64,000 nt of DNA from Streptomyces sp. LaPpAH-108 (lineage in GTDB: Bacteria; Actinomycetota; Actinomycetes; Streptomycetales; Streptomycetaceae): NCBI RefSeq assembly GCF_000373625.1, contig NZ_KB891994.1:434001-498000 (forward strand), written 5' to 3'. The notes beneath the pieces were generated by a model. That model was not told the DNA's origin. It did not search any database and was given only the letters and a program-made list of their open reading frames with translations. Shown here piece after piece: positions 23,533 to 32,336 of the stretch. Positions within the stretch are counted from its first letter, which is position 1, and every line of letters begins with the position of its first letter. The translations under genes and the position numbers were made by a program.

Positions 23533-25058
23533 GCGCGCCCGCGGACCGGCACGGCCGGTCCGGACTCATAGCGCGCCACCCCCATCTGCGGCAGGACCTC
23601 ACCGCGTCCCTCGTCGTCTTCCTGGTCGCGCTCCCGCTGTGCGTGGGCGTGGCCGTCGCCTCCGGGGTGCCTGCCGAGCTGGGGCTGGTCACCGGCATCG
23701 TGGGCGGTCTGGTCACCGGAATGATGCGCGGCAGCAGCCTCCAGGTGTCCGGGCCCGCCGCCGGGCTGACCGTGCTCGTCTTCGAGGCGGTCCAGGAGCA
23801 TGGGCTGCCCCTGCTGGGCGTGCTCGTGCTGGTCACCGGTCTGCTCCAGGTGCTCATGGGCACGCTGCGGCTCGGCCGGTACTTCCGGGCGATCTCGCTC
23901 TCGGTCGTCGAGGGGATGCTGGCCGGAATCGGTCTGGTGCTGGTGGCCGGACAGCTGTATCCGGCCATGGCGGCCAAGGCGCCCGACTCCGGCATCGCCA
24001 AGATGGCCGGGCTGCCGTCGGGGCTCGTCTCCGCGCTCGGCGACGGGACGGCGCTGGCCTCGCTCGGGCTGTGCGCGGGCACGGTCGCGGTGCTGGTGGG
24101 CTGGAAGCACCTGCCCGCCCGGGTGCGTACGGTGCCAGGACCGCTCGCGGCCGTCGGGCTCGCCATGCTCGCCGTGCCGCTGCTGGGCCTGCCGGTGGCC
24201 ACCGTGCGGGTGAGCGGACTCATGGACGCGCTCCAGCCGCCGCCCCTGAGCGCCTTCGGCGAGCTGGGGCATCCGGCGGTGATCGGCACGATCGTCGCGT
24301 TCACGCTGATCGCGTCCGCCGAGTCGCTGTTCAGCGCGGCGGCCGTGGACCGGCTGCACGACGGGCCGCGCACCTCCTACGACAAGGAGCTGATCGCCCA
24401 GGGCACGGGCAACGCGGTGTGCGGGGTGCTCGGCGCCCTGCCGATGACCGCGGTGATCGTGCGCAGCGCGGCCAACGTCCAGGCCGGTGCCCGTACGAAG
24501 CTCTCCCGGGTCGCGCACGGCGTCTGGCTGCTGCTGTTCGCGGCGCTGCTGCCGGGCGTCCTGGAGTACATCCCGATCCCGGCCCTCGCGGGCATCCTGA
24601 TCTACTCCGGCGCCAAGCTGGTGCCGCTGCGGCAGCTGGCCACGCTGTGGCGCGAGCACCGGGGCGAGGCGCTGGTGCTGGCCGTCACGGCGGTGTCGAT
24701 CGTGGCGGTGGGCATGTTCGAGGGCGTGCTCGTCGGTCTCGCGCTGGCGATCGTCAAGGCCGCCTGGGAAGCCTCGCACATCCGGCTGACGGTCGTGGAC
24801 AAGGGCGCGGGCCCGGTGGACGCGTATCTGTCGGGCAACGCGACCTTCCTGCGGCTGCCGAAAATACTGGACAGCCTGGAGGCGCTTCCCCAGGACCGGC
24901 CGATCCGGCTGGACCTGTCAGGGCTGCTCCATCTGGACCACGCCTGCCGCAGCGCCCTGGAGAACTGGGCGGAGCGGCACAGCGCGGCCGGTACGGAACC
25001 GGTACGGATGACCGCGCCGGTACGGCCGGGCGAGCGGGCCGGTACGACGGCGAGCTGA
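23529..25058 (+). CDS. SulP-family anion permease, probable bicarbonate transporter
   Basis: A 509-residue membrane transporter of the SulP/SLC26 family. It opens with the characteristic DLTASLVVFLVALPLCVGVAVASGVP, followed by about a dozen helices that include GLVTGMMRGSSLQVSGPAAGL and the conserved substrate region near IASAESLFSAAAVDRL. A short C-terminal STAS-like domain (about 420-490) follows. SulP proteins carry sulfate, bicarbonate or other anions; coupling to carbonic anhydrase favours bicarbonate, as in BicA. Expression depends on translation of the anhydrase. Two tandem hairpins follow the stop. Confidence 0.9.
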   Translation: MSAPADRHGRSGLIARHPHLRQDLTASLVVFLVALPLCVGVAVASGVPAELGLVTGIVGGLVTGMMRGSSLQVSGPAAGLTVLVFEAVQEHGLPLLGVLVLVTGLLQVLMGTLRLGRYFRAISLSVVEGMLAGIGLVLVAGQLYPAMAAKAPDSGIAKMAGLPSGLVSALGDGTALASLGLCAGTVAVLVGWKHLPARVRTVPGPLAAVGLAMLAVPLLGLPVATVRVSGLMDALQPPPLSAFGELGHPAVIGTIVAFTLIASAESLFSAAAVDRLHDGPRTSYDKELIAQGTGNAVCGVLGALPMTAVIVRSAANVQAGARTKLSRVAHGVWLLLFAALLPGVLEYIPIPALAGILIYSGAKLVPLRQLATLWREHRGEALVLAVTAVSIVAVGMFEGVLVGLALAIVKAAWEASHIRLTVVDKGAGPVDAYLSGNATFLRLPKILDSLEALPQDRPIRLDLSGLLHLDHACRSALENWAERHSAAGTEPVRMTAPVRPGERAGTTAS

Positions 25059-25059
25059 G

Positions 25060-25135
25060 CCGGGTCCGGGTCCGGAGCGACGACCCGGACCCGGACCGCC
25101 ATGGGGGCCGGGGTGCATTTCCGCACCCCGGCCCC
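25060..25135 (+). terminator. Two tandem perfect hairpins after the SulP gene
   Basis: The first hairpin pairs 25060-25072 with 25082-25094, a perfect 13-base stem with a 9-base loop. The second pairs 25104-25116 with 25123-25135, also a perfect 13-base stem, with loop ATTTCC. Together they form a double terminator only two bases past the stop codon, insulating the slipin gene downstream. Confidence 0.75.
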
Positions 25136-25259
25136 TCCCATTCCCCGCCGGGTCCGCACCCCCGTCGCCGGGATCGTGGCCTCCAGCACCGAGCCGGGCA
25201 TATCGTGGCAGCAGCGGACAGATCCGACTCTCGGGTAACCCTCGGGGAAGGGGGACACC

Positions 25260-26243
25260 ATGCTTGCCGAGCTGGTGGCGGCCGTAGCGGTGGCCGGTGG
25301 CGCCTCTCTGGTGTACCTGGCCGCGGCGGCCCGCGTGATCAAGCAGTACGAGCGGGGTGTCCTGTTCCGGCTGGGGCGGCTCACGGGCGAACCCCGGCTG
25401 CCGGGACTGACCCTGGTGATCCCGGTCATCGACCGGCTGCACAAGGTCAACATGCAGATCGTCACGCTGCCCGTCCCGGCCCAGGAGGGCATCACGCGGG
25501 ACAACGTGACGGTACGGGTGGACGCGGTCGTCTACTTCCGGGTGGTGGACGCGTCGAGCGCGCTGATCAAGGTGGAGGACTACCGGTTCGCCGTCTCCCA
25601 GATGGCGCAGACCTCGCTGCGGTCGATCATCGGAAAGAGCGACCTCGACGATCTGCTCTCCAACCGGGAGAAGCTCAACGAGGGCCTGGAGCTGATGATC
25701 GACAGTCCGGCCGTGGGCTGGGGCGTCCAGATCGACCGGGTGGAGATCAAGGACGTGTCGCTGCCCGACACCATGAAGCGGTCCATGGCCCGCCAGGCCG
25801 AGGCGGACCGGGAGCGCCGGGCCCGCATCATCAACGCGGACGCGGAACTCCAGGCGTCCAAGAAGCTGGCCGAGGCGGCCCAGCAGATGGCGGACACCCC
25901 TACGGCGCTCCAGCTGCGCCTCCTCCAGACGGTCATGGCCGTCTCCGCGGAGAAGAACTCCACGCTGGTGCTGCCCATCCCGGTGGAACTGCTGCACTTC
26001 CTGGAGCGCGGCAACCGGCCGGAGACCGCCTCGGGCAACGGCGACCGGCCCGCGACGGAGCGGAAACCGAGCGGGACCTCCGAGCCCGTGGAGCCCACCG
26101 AGCCCGCCGAGCCCGCCGAGGGCGCCGACGAGGCCCCCGAGGCCCTCACCCCTCCCCTGACCGAGCCCGCTCCCCTGACCGACCCGGTCCTCGGCCTCGG
26201 CCCGGCGGCGGACCCGGCGACCTCCCCGCCGGAACGGGCCTGA
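25260..26243 (+). CDS. Slipin family SPFH/Band 7 protein
   Basis: A 327-residue stomatin-like membrane protein. An N-terminal hydrophobic anchor (residues 3-27) precedes an SPFH domain with slipin signatures: IKQYERGVLFRLGRL, VDAVVYFRVVD and SLRSIIGKSDLDDLLSNRE. A coiled-coil helix near 185-210 (MARQAEADRERRARIINADAEL) mediates oligomers. The tail is rich in Glu/Pro/Ala with an EPxEPAE repeat and is probably disordered. Such proteins organise membrane microdomains; no NfeD partner gene is adjacent here. Confidence 0.88.
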   Translation: MLAELVAAVAVAGGASLVYLAAAARVIKQYERGVLFRLGRLTGEPRLPGLTLVIPVIDRLHKVNMQIVTLPVPAQEGITRDNVTVRVDAVVYFRVVDASSALIKVEDYRFAVSQMAQTSLRSIIGKSDLDDLLSNREKLNEGLELMIDSPAVGWGVQIDRVEIKDVSLPDTMKRSMARQAEADRERRARIINADAELQASKKLAEAAQQMADTPTALQLRLLQTVMAVSAEKNSTLVLPIPVELLHFLERGNRPETASGNGDRPATERKPSGTSEPVEPTEPAEPAEGADEAPEALTPPLTEPAPLTDPVLGLGPAADPATSPPERA

Positions 26244-26397
26244 GCGCGCCGGACCCACCGGCGCCGACCCGTTCCGCACCGTCTCGCGCCGTCCCGCACC
26301 GGAAAAGGCGCCCCCACACCCGCCGGGCGGGTGATCGTGCCGTCGCGTCGGCGGCCGGTTGACCGGGCCGGTCTCCATACAGTCCTACTTTCATACG

Positions 26398-27261
26398 GTG
26401 ATTGCACACGCACGCCGTATCACCGCCGTCTGCGTCCTCGGCGCGACCCTCGCCGCCTGTGGTGGCGCGGGTACGTCCGGTACCGCCAAGCCGGCCCCCG
26501 CCCAGCCCCATTCGTCCTCCCCGTCCCCCTCTCCCTCCAGCACGCGTCCCCCGGTCATGGCCCCGGGTCCGGGCGGTCTGGCGCCGGTGTTCGCGCACGG
26601 ACCGCGTGACAAGGGCAAGACCGTCGCGCTGACCTTCGACGCCGACATGACCGCCGACGAGGGGCCGCGCGCGGCGGCCGGGGAGCACTTCGACAACCCC
26701 GGGCTCATCTCCGCCCTGCGCTCGCTGAAGGTCCCGGCGACCGTGTTCATGACCGGCAAGTGGGCCGACACCTACCCCGACGAGGCCCGCTCCCTCGGTC
26801 AGGACCCGAACTTCGAGGTGGCCAACCACTCCTACAGCCACTACGCGTTCACCTCCAGCTGCTACGGGCTGCCGACCATCGCGCCGGACCAGATCCGCAC
26901 GGAGGTCGACCGCACGTACGCCTCGCTGCGCAAGGCGGGCGTGCCGGACCCGGTGCCGTACTTCCGCTTCCCGGGCGGCTGTTACGACAACCAGGTGCTG
27001 CGCACGCTCAACGCCAGCGGGGTCACCGCCGTCCAGTGGGACGTGGTGAGCGGGGACGCGTTCGCCACCGACGCCGACGCGGTCGTACGCCAGGTGCTCG
27101 ACGGGGTGAAGCCCGGTTCCGTGGTCGTCATGCACTGCACCCGCAGCGCGGCCCCGACGACCGAGCGGGTCGTGCGCGCGGTGGTGCCGGAGCTGCGCAA
27201 GCAGGGGTACACCTTTGTGAAGGTGTCCCAGATGATCGGCGCGACGGCGGGCCACCGCTGA
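26398..27261 (+). CDS. Polysaccharide deacetylase lipoprotein
   Basis: A 287-residue lipoprotein of carbohydrate esterase family 4, probably removing N-acetyl groups from peptidoglycan or chitin-like polymers at the cell surface. The lipobox ends LGATLAAC (Cys21), followed by a Pro/Ser-rich linker to about residue 55. The NodB domain has LTFDAD (catalytic and metal Asp near 81 and 83, a variant of the usual TFDDG), NHSYSHYAF carrying the metal His pair, and RFPGGCYD. I chose the GTG at 26398 because it gives a compact lipoprotein signal; no good ribosome-binding site precedes it, so the message may be leaderless. A strong hairpin follows. Confidence 0.85.
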   Translation: MIAHARRITAVCVLGATLAACGGAGTSGTAKPAPAQPHSSSPSPSPSSTRPPVMAPGPGGLAPVFAHGPRDKGKTVALTFDADMTADEGPRAAAGEHFDNPGLISALRSLKVPATVFMTGKWADTYPDEARSLGQDPNFEVANHSYSHYAFTSSCYGLPTIAPDQIRTEVDRTYASLRKAGVPDPVPYFRFPGGCYDNQVLRTLNASGVTAVQWDVVSGDAFATDADAVVRQVLDGVKPGSVVVMHCTRSAAPTTERVVRAVVPELRKQGYTFVKVSQMIGATAGHR

Positions 27262-27284
27262 CCGTCGCGGCGTCACACGGACCC

Positions 27285-27346
27285 CGAGCCGCCGTCCGGC
27301 GCCGGGCCCGGGCGGACCGTCCCGCCCGGCGCCGGACGGCGGCTCG
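27285..27346 (+). terminator. Very long perfect hairpin terminator
   Basis: A perfect 23-base stem (27285-27307 with 27324-27346) closes on a 16-base loop between the deacetylase stop and the next start at 27361. It should stop upstream transcription completely, yet only 14 bases separate it from the following start codon. Confidence 0.85.
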
Positions 27347-27360
27347 TAGGGTTGACTCCC

Positions 27361-28086
27361 GTGAGCGAAGATCCCACCGTGCCCGTGACCGGCCAGTCCA
27401 GCCCTTTCCAGGACGAGCGCAACGCCCGTGACGAGGCACCCCAGTTCGTGCTGCCCCTCGTCGTACGCATCGAGCGCGACGCCCCGCCCGCCCGCACCGA
27501 CGCGCTGGAGACCGCCGCGCGCGCCGTGCTCCTGCTGCTCGCCGACGAGCGGTCGGCCGGTGACGGCGCGTGGGCCGAGACCGTACGGAACTGGGAGGAC
27601 GCCCGTATCCGCAAGGTCGTCCGGCGGGCGCGCGGTGCCGAGTGGCGGCGCGCGCAGACCCTGGACGGGATCACGGTGACCGGCACCGCGGCCGAGGTAC
27701 GGGTCTTCCCGCCCGTCCCGCTGGACGGCTGGCCCAAGGACCTGGCCAAGCTCCAGGTCTCCGGCACCGAACTGGACGACCCCGAGCCCCCCGCCGCGCC
27801 CGACCCCGCGCTGCCCGTCCTCTGGCTGAACCCGGACCTGCGAATGTCCGCGGGCAAGACGATGGCCCAGACCGGCCACGCCGCCCAACTCGCCTGGTGG
27901 GCCCTGTCCGACGCGGCCCGCACCGCCTGGCACACGACCGGTTTCCCCCTGACGGTCCGCACCGCCACCCCCGCCCACTGGGCCGAACTCACCACCAGTG
28001 GCCTCCCGCTGGTCCGCGACGCGGGCTTCACGGAGATCGCCCCGGGCTCGGCCACGGTGATCGCGGACCACCCGGCGTTGCGGTAG
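27361..28086 (+). CDS. Peptidyl-tRNA hydrolase (Pth2-like)
   Basis: A 241-residue protein whose C-terminal half (about 155-240) resembles archaeal/eukaryotic-type Pth2. The signature LRMSAGKTMAQTGHAAQLAW contains the conserved Lys, Gln and His that position peptidyl-tRNA, and TVIADHP ends the domain. The N-terminal half (RIERDAPPARTDALETAARAV and after) is an actinobacterial extension I do not recognise. Pth2 releases peptides from drop-off peptidyl-tRNAs, but this divergent form may differ. The GTG start follows TAGGGT at a distance expected of a leaderless message. Confidence 0.75.
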   Translation: MSEDPTVPVTGQSSPFQDERNARDEAPQFVLPLVVRIERDAPPARTDALETAARAVLLLLADERSAGDGAWAETVRNWEDARIRKVVRRARGAEWRRAQTLDGITVTGTAAEVRVFPPVPLDGWPKDLAKLQVSGTELDDPEPPAAPDPALPVLWLNPDLRMSAGKTMAQTGHAAQLAWWALSDAARTAWHTTGFPLTVRTATPAHWAELTTSGLPLVRDAGFTEIAPGSATVIADHPALR

Positions 28087-28199
28087 CCCGGTACGCAACC
28101 TCAAATGTTCCTCTGAAGCCGTACCGTCCGGGATTCGGTGTCGCCCGCCGGGGCCATACCCCCGTCACGGAAGACGGCCGGAGGACGGGGGACGGGGCC

Positions 28200-29540
28200 A
28201 TGCGGCGACTGGGTACGGGGATCGGGTGGCGGCCGGAGATCGCGGACGCCGTGGCCTCGATGCCGGGGGTCGACTGGGTGGAGGTCGTGGCGGAGAACGT
28301 GTGCCCGGGCCATCTGCCGGAGGCGCTGGTGCGGCTCAGGGAGCGCGGGGTGACCGTGGTCCCGCACGGGGTATCGCTCGGGCTCGGCGGGGCGGAGCGG
28401 CCCGACGCGGGGCGGCTGGCCGCGCTGGCGGAGCGGGTGGCGGCGCTGGGGGCGCCGCTGGTCACCGAGCACATCGCGTTCGTGCGCGCGGGCGGCCCGC
28501 TCACCGCGTCCCCGCCGCTGGAGGCCGGACATCTGCTGCCCGTGCCCCGCACCCGCGACGCCCTCGACGTGCTCTGCGAGAACGTCCGCATCGCCCAGGA
28601 CGCGCTCCCGGTCCCGCTGGCCGTGGAGAACATCGCCGCGCTCTTCTCCTGGCCCGGCGAGGAGCTGACCGAGGGGCAGTTCCTGTACGAGCTGGCCGAG
28701 CGGACCGGCGTACGACTGCTCATCGACGTGGCCAACCTGCACACCAACCACGTCAACCGGGGCGAGGACCCGGCGCGGGCGCTCGCGGAGCTTCCCGTGG
28801 AGGCGATCGCGTACGTCCATGTCGCGGGCGGCTACGAGCGCGACGGCGTCTGGCACGACAGCCACGCGCACCCCGTCCCGGACCCGGTGCTCGACATCCT
28901 CACCGACCTCGCCACCCGGGTCGCGCCGCCCGGCGTCCTGCTGGAGCGGGACGACAACTTCCCCGAACCAGCGGAACTGGCAAGGGAGTTGAGCCGGATC
29001 AGGGCCACCGTCGACGCGGCGGCGAAGCGGACCTCCCGGCGGCACGACACCTCCGCGTCCGCCCCCGGCGACGACGCCCGCCGCAGCGTGGCCGTGCTCG
29101 CCCGCCCCGAGGCCCATCCCGAGGCCCGTCCCGAGGCCCGCCAGCGCGTCGGCGTCGCCCAGACCGCCGTGCTGTCCGCACTGGTGGCCGGGACGCCGGT
29201 GCCCGAGGGGTTCGACCGGGTGCGGATGGGTGTGCAGGCGCGGGCGCTGGCCGCGAAGCGGGCGTCGGTGGTGGCGAAGGTCGCGCCGGAGCTGCCGCGG
29301 ATCCTCGGGGAGGGATACCGGGAGGCGTTCCTCGGCTACGCGCGCTCCCGCCCGATGCGCGGCGGCTACCGCCAGGACGCGCTGGACTTCGCCGGACAGC
29401 TGCTGAAGACGGGCCGGCCGACGGACACCCGCGCCCGGCGGCGGCTGCGCCTGTGGTGGCTGGACCGCATCGGTCCCACGCCCCGGGGCGGCGCGGCCCG
29501 GCTGCTGCGCCGCGCTCGCGGGGCACTCGCGGAGCGCTGA
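28200..29540 (+). CDS. DUF692 (MbnB/TglH/HvfB-like) protein fused to an HvfC-like domain
   Basis: A 446-residue protein. Residues 1-275 are a TIM-barrel DUF692 enzyme with conserved metal-ligand segments: VVPHGVSLGLGG, PLVTEHIAF, LAVENIA, LLIDVANLHTNHVN and YVHVAGGYE with HDSHAHPVPD. Characterised relatives are iron enzymes that modify Cys residues of precursor peptides. After a linker, residues about 325-425 resemble the helical partner protein (HvfC/MbnC type), normally a separate gene, with RASVVAKVAPELPRILGEGY and YRQDALDFAG as the best-matching parts. So enzyme and partner appear fused. The next gene is a TIGR04222 membrane protein 112 bases away. No obvious Cys-rich peptide gene is adjacent, so the substrate is unknown. 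Confidence 0.8.
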   Translation: MRRLGTGIGWRPEIADAVASMPGVDWVEVVAENVCPGHLPEALVRLRERGVTVVPHGVSLGLGGAERPDAGRLAALAERVAALGAPLVTEHIAFVRAGGPLTASPPLEAGHLLPVPRTRDALDVLCENVRIAQDALPVPLAVENIAALFSWPGEELTEGQFLYELAERTGVRLLIDVANLHTNHVNRGEDPARALAELPVEAIAYVHVAGGYERDGVWHDSHAHPVPDPVLDILTDLATRVAPPGVLLERDDNFPEPAELARELSRIRATVDAAAKRTSRRHDTSASAPGDDARRSVAVLARPEAHPEARPEARQRVGVAQTAVLSALVAGTPVPEGFDRVRMGVQARALAAKRASVVAKVAPELPRILGEGYREAFLGYARSRPMRGGYRQDALDFAGQLLKTGRPTDTRARRRLRLWWLDRIGPTPRGGAARLLRRARGALAER

Positions 29541-29652
29541 CGCCCAGCCGCTGACCTGCGGGAAAAACGGAACGTCACATACCGCTAACACTCTGTCCCA
29601 GATACTGAACAAGCCATGGCGCTCACCCTGCGTACTGACATAGAAACACTCC

Positions 29653-30474
29653 ATGTTCTGGGTCCTTCTCCTGCTCCTGGCCTGGGGTTTCGCCGGTTTC
29701 GCGTGCACCAGGCTGTGCCTGGCCGCCGGACGCGCGGGTGCCGCCGAGCGCGCCGCCGCGACGGCGGACGACCGCCACGAGCTGACGCTGTACGAGGCCG
29801 CGTACCTCTCCGGCGGCCCCGCGCGCGTCGCGGATCTGGCCATGGTGCGCATGGCCCGACAGCGCAGGCTGCTGCTCGCGCACACCGGCTGGGCCACGGT
29901 GGTGAACCCGCGCGGCCACGACGAGATGGAACGATTCGTCATAGCCGCCGTCGGCCCCGGCGGACAGTCCCGGATAGCCCCCGTACGGGCCGCCGCGGCC
30001 CGCAGCGAGGCGATACGGCACCTGGGCGACCGGCTGGAGCACGCGGGGCTCGCCGTACCCGCCGGATCGGGCAGCGACGTGGCCTCCGCCGTCCGCCTGG
30101 TGCGCGCCGCCGCGCTGGCCGTCCTCGTGCTGGCCGCGACCGCGCTGCTGCTGCCCTCCGACACCGAACTGCCCCTCCTGATGGCCTGCCTGTGGTTCCT
30201 GCTGCCCCTGCTGCTGACGCTGGGCTTCCTGCTCATCGCCCGCTTCGAGCTGCGCCCGTACACCCGCTGGGCCTCCCCCGCCGGGCAGCGGCTGCTCGGG
30301 GCACTGACCGCGCGCCGGGACCGGGAGGGTGCCGACGGCGACGGCTTCGGCGCGGACCGGGACGGCGGCGAGTCGGGCCTCCTCACCTCCCTCGCCACGC
30401 GCGGCATCCGCGCCCTGGCCGAGCCGGAGCTGCGCGCCGCCTTCAACCACCGCGATCAGCCCTGGCGGGAGTGA
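29653..30474 (+). CDS. TIGR04222 domain-containing membrane protein
   Basis: A 273-residue membrane protein starting MFWVLLLLLAWGFAGFAC. It has an N-terminal helix, a cytoplasmic winged-helix-like region matching the family block (ELTLYEAAYLSGGPARVADLAMVRM...GWATVV), and two further helices near 155-200. Many family members I recall end in a Gly/Cys-rich tail; this one ends in an ordinary charged tail (FNHRDQPWRE) without Cys. It follows the DUF692 gene on the same strand. Function unknown. Confidence 0.78.
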   Translation: MFWVLLLLLAWGFAGFACTRLCLAAGRAGAAERAAATADDRHELTLYEAAYLSGGPARVADLAMVRMARQRRLLLAHTGWATVVNPRGHDEMERFVIAAVGPGGQSRIAPVRAAAARSEAIRHLGDRLEHAGLAVPAGSGSDVASAVRLVRAAALAVLVLAATALLLPSDTELPLLMACLWFLLPLLLTLGFLLIARFELRPYTRWASPAGQRLLGALTARRDREGADGDGFGADRDGGESGLLTSLATRGIRALAEPELRAAFNHRDQPWRE

Positions 30475-30638
30475 CCGCGCGGGCGTGAAGGCGTCCGCTC
30501 CGGGGGCGCACGGGGAGCACTGACGCCGACACCGCCGGACGGTGCTTGCCTTCCCCGGCGGCCGTCCGAAACATCCCTTCTGTCGTCGCCGAGCCGTGGC
30601 AGCCGCGCCGTGGCCGCCGCGCATCGGAGGGATACGCG

Positions 30639-32336
30639 ATGAGAGCTGCCGCCCTGTACTCGGCCGCCGGTTCCTTGCTGCTGGCCGGACTGGCCACGGC
30701 TCCGGCGGGCGGCACCCCCGGTACTCCCGGAGCCCCCGGCACCCTCGGCAGTCCCGCAGCGTCCGCCGCCTCTCCCGTCTCTCCCGCCTCCGCCGTCTCC
30801 CCCGAGTCGCGCGGAGTCGCCCTCGCCGCCGCCCGCGCCAAGGCCACCGGTATCCGCTTCGGTGCCTGTCCCGCCGAGCAGGAGGCCCCCGACGGCATGC
30901 GCTGCGGCACGGTGCGCGTCCCACTGGACTACGCCCACCCCGACGGCACGCGCCTCACCCTCGCCGTCAGCCGTATGCCCGCCACCCAGCGCGACCCGAG
31001 GAACAGCAAGCGCCGCGTCCCCCGCCAGGGCGCCCTCGTCTACAACCCGGGCGGCCCCGGCGCCTCAGGACTCGCCTTCCCGGTGATCGGGATCGTCCCC
31101 GAGTGGAAGCGGATCGCCGCCGCCTACGACCTGGTCGGCTACGCCCCGCGCGGGGTGGCCCCCTCGGCCCCGCTGTCCTGTGTGAAGCCCGAGCAGTTCT
31201 ACAAGGCCCCGAGCCCGGCCCCGGTCCACCCCTCGGCGGCGTACAAGCGGGAGCGGATCGCCCGCGCGAAGGCGTACGCGCGCGGCTGCGCGGAGCGCTC
31301 GGGCAAGGGGCTGCGCTTCTTCAACTCCCTCAACAACGCACGGGACTTGGACGTCATCCGCGCCGCCCTCGGCGAGCCGAAGCTGACCTTCATGGGCGCG
31401 TCGTACGGCACCTACCTCGGCGCCCTCTACGCCACCCTGTTCCCCGCGCACGTCCGGCGCATGGTGCTGGACTCGGCGGTGAACCCGGCCCCGGCGAAGG
31501 TCTGGTACCGCGCCAACCTCGACCAGTCGGCCGCGTTCGAGCGCCGCTGGACCGACTTCCGCGCCTGGGTGGCCCGGCACGACGACGTGTACGGCCTCGG
31601 CAGCACGGCGGCGGCCGTCCAGCGCGCGTACGACACCGCGAGCGCGCGGCTGGCCACCGAGCCCGCGGGCGGCACCGTCGGCCCCGGCCAGCTGCAGAAC
31701 ACGTTCCTGATGGCCGGGTACTACGACGACTACTGGCCGAGCCGCGCCGAAGCCCTCTCCGCCTATCTCAAGGGCGACGCGAAACCGTTGGTCCGGCTGG
31801 CCGCGCCGAGCCCGGAGACGGCGAAGGAGGCCGAGAACGGCAGCGCGGTCTACTCGGCCGTCGAGTGCAACGACGCCCCCTGGCCCACCGACTTCGCGGT
31901 CTGGGACCGTGACAACACCCGCCTCGCCCGCGTGGCCCCCTTCGAGACCTGGGACAACGTCTGGGCCAACCTGCCGTGCGCCTACTGGCCGGTGCCGCGC
32001 CAACACCCGCTGGACGTAAGGACGTTGCCGGGCGCGACCCCGCCGGTGCTGATCCTCGCCGCCGAGCGGGACGCTGCCGCGCCGTACACGGGGGCGCTGG
32101 AGATGGCGCGGCGGCTGGCCGGGTCCACGCTGGTGACGGAGCGGGGCGCGGGGACGCACGGGGTGGGGCTCGGCCCCAACCAGTGCGTCAACGCCCACGT
32201 GGACGCGTACCTGTTGGAGGGCCGTCTGCCGGGCGCGCGCGCCGCGTGCGCCGAGCGCCCGGAGCCGCGCCCCGCCGAACCGGCCGGACGCGGCACCACC
32301 GAGGACCGGCGTGACGCCCTCAAGGGCAAGGGCTAG
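30639..32336 (+). CDS. Secreted alpha/beta-hydrolase, S33 tripeptidyl-aminopeptidase-like
   Basis: A 565-residue exported serine hydrolase like the Streptomyces tripeptidyl aminopeptidases (SlpD/SlpE type). The signal peptide covers residues 1-25, then a Pro/Ala/Ser-rich propeptide-like region. The hydrolase domain has the oxyanion segment YNPGGPGASG, the nucleophile in FMGASYGTYLG (Ser255), the acid in AAERDAAAP, and the His in GAGTHGVG. The family's C-terminal cap with paired Cys is present. The ATG follows GGAGGG. It probably trims tripeptides from exported proteins. Its stop codon overlaps the hemQ stop in the tetramer CTAG. Confidence 0.88.
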   Translation: MRAAALYSAAGSLLLAGLATAPAGGTPGTPGAPGTLGSPAASAASPVSPASAVSPESRGVALAAARAKATGIRFGACPAEQEAPDGMRCGTVRVPLDYAHPDGTRLTLAVSRMPATQRDPRNSKRRVPRQGALVYNPGGPGASGLAFPVIGIVPEWKRIAAAYDLVGYAPRGVAPSAPLSCVKPEQFYKAPSPAPVHPSAAYKRERIARAKAYARGCAERSGKGLRFFNSLNNARDLDVIRAALGEPKLTFMGASYGTYLGALYATLFPAHVRRMVLDSAVNPAPAKVWYRANLDQSAAFERRWTDFRAWVARHDDVYGLGSTAAAVQRAYDTASARLATEPAGGTVGPGQLQNTFLMAGYYDDYWPSRAEALSAYLKGDAKPLVRLAAPSPETAKEAENGSAVYSAVECNDAPWPTDFAVWDRDNTRLARVAPFETWDNVWANLPCAYWPVPRQHPLDVRTLPGATPPVLILAAERDAAAPYTGALEMARRLAGSTLVTERGAGTHGVGLGPNQCVNAHVDAYLLEGRLPGARAACAERPEPRPAEPAGRGTTEDRRDALKGKG

